Assembly: GCA_020355165.1 (NCBI GenBank)
Contig: CP070661.1
Location: 2,555,578 to 2,619,577 of the forward strand
Length of the DNA: 64,000 bases
Direction: 5' to 3'
DNA from: Burkholderiales bacterium
GTDB lineage: Bacteria; Pseudomonadota; Gammaproteobacteria; Burkholderiales; Burkholderiaceae_F
Below, piece after piece: positions 63,758 through 64,000 of the stretch. The first letter of the stretch is position 1. Each line of letters starts with the position of its first letter. The notes below the pieces were generated by a model. It did not search any database. It saw nothing but the letters and a program-made list of their open reading frames with translations, and was not told where the DNA came from. The position numbers and the translations under genes were made by a program.

Positions 63758-64000
63758 TCAAGTCGCGGCCTGCCCCGGCTGCGAGCTGCGCGCGATCGCG
63801 CGCGACAGCAGGATCACCGGCAGCACGCCGATCGCAACGATGCTCAGCGACGGGATCGCCGCCTCGCCCAGCCGCTCATCGGCGGCCAGCTGGTAGGCGA
63901 TCACCGCCAGCGTGTCGAAGTTGAACGGCCGCAGCACCAGCGTCGCCGGCAGTTCCTTCATCACGTCGACGAAGACCAGCAGCGCCGCGGCGAACAGCGA
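63758..64000 (-). CDS. iron(III) ABC transporter permease, C-terminal part (gene runs off the window)
   Basis: The frame is open to the window edge; about 80 residues of the C-terminus are visible. LVFVDVMKELPATLVLRPFNFDTLAVIAYQ is the conserved end of FbpB/HitB-type permeases (the EAA-like coupling region), and a final membrane helix (SIVAIGVLPVILLSRAI) follows. It should pair with an Fbp-type binding protein; one is encoded at 45949-47022, 17 kb away. The rest of the gene lies beyond position 64000. Confidence 0.85.
   Translation of the reverse strand, partial: SLFAAALLVFVDVMKELPATLVLRPFNFDTLAVIAYQLAADERLGEAAIPSLSIVAIGVLPVILLSRAIARSSQPGQAAT

Overview
The window is a gene-dense, very GC-rich stretch of a Gram-negative chromosome. 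Several local gene orders are the ones usual in Betaproteobacteria: sodB-xseA-exbBD-lpxK-trm112-kdsB-adk; rpsP-rimM-trmD-rplS-nudix-cobD-like; and orn-M48 peptidase-pterin dehydratase-rsgA. A flavocytochrome c sulfide dehydrogenase, a PPi-type phosphofructokinase beside a proton-pumping pyrophosphatase, propionyl-CoA synthetase and several acyl-CoA genes point towards Rhodocyclales (for example the Accumulibacter/Azoarcus side). That placement is inference from gene content. No rRNA, prophage, insertion sequence, integrase or CRISPR array was seen.

Layout. 0-5 kb: the end of an alpha/beta hydrolase, fccAB and clpSA. 5-10 kb: cspA with its own promoter and terminator, icd, a DUF192 protein, sodB and xseA. 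9.8-21 kb: exbBD-lpxK-trm112-kdsB, a lone peptide-type binding protein, PPi-dependent phosphofructokinase, adk, a membrane pyrophosphatase carrying an extra OmpA-like tail, a second small OmpA-like protein, a GNAT acetyltransferase and a DapA-family aldolase. 21-29.4 kb: an RND efflux pair, parE and an MFS transporter. 29.5-38.9 kb: tRNA-Arg(CCU) followed by a long hairpin and a tandem repeat, then orn, an M48 protease, pterin dehydratase, rsgA, a DUF2007-like protein, the ribosomal rpsP operon, a TM2 protein and a radical SAM gene with a frameshift. 38.9-45.3 kb: the rubrerythrin/FeS protein/DUF3501 group, then acyl-CoA dehydrogenase and etfBA. 45.4-53.6 kb: a YqaA protein, a ferric-iron binding protein behind a Fur-like promoter, an NlpC/P60 hydrolase, a response regulator overlapping prpE, a GlcG-like protein, an MFS transporter and an unknown membrane protein. 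53.6-64 kb: an acyl-CoA/deacetylase operon, moxR-DUF58-tgpA, mltB, a GST/FAH pair and the end of an iron ABC permease.

How the genes fit together. The strongest theme is pyrophosphate energetics. The phosphofructokinase carries both PPi-type signature residues, and it lies with adenylate kinase and a K+-independent H+-pyrophosphatase on one strand. The pyrophosphatase ends in an OmpA-like domain that keeps the Asp/Arg pair used by this fold to bind peptidoglycan. The next gene is a membrane-anchored stand-alone version of the same domain with the same pair. This possible cell-wall-tethered proton pump is the most interesting item in the window. Other items worth a look are a 28-bp perfect palindrome at the frameshift in the radical SAM gene, a perfect operator-like palindrome upstream of rubrerythrin, a Fur-like site overlapping a promoter, and a degenerate-GGDEF regulator overlapping prpE.
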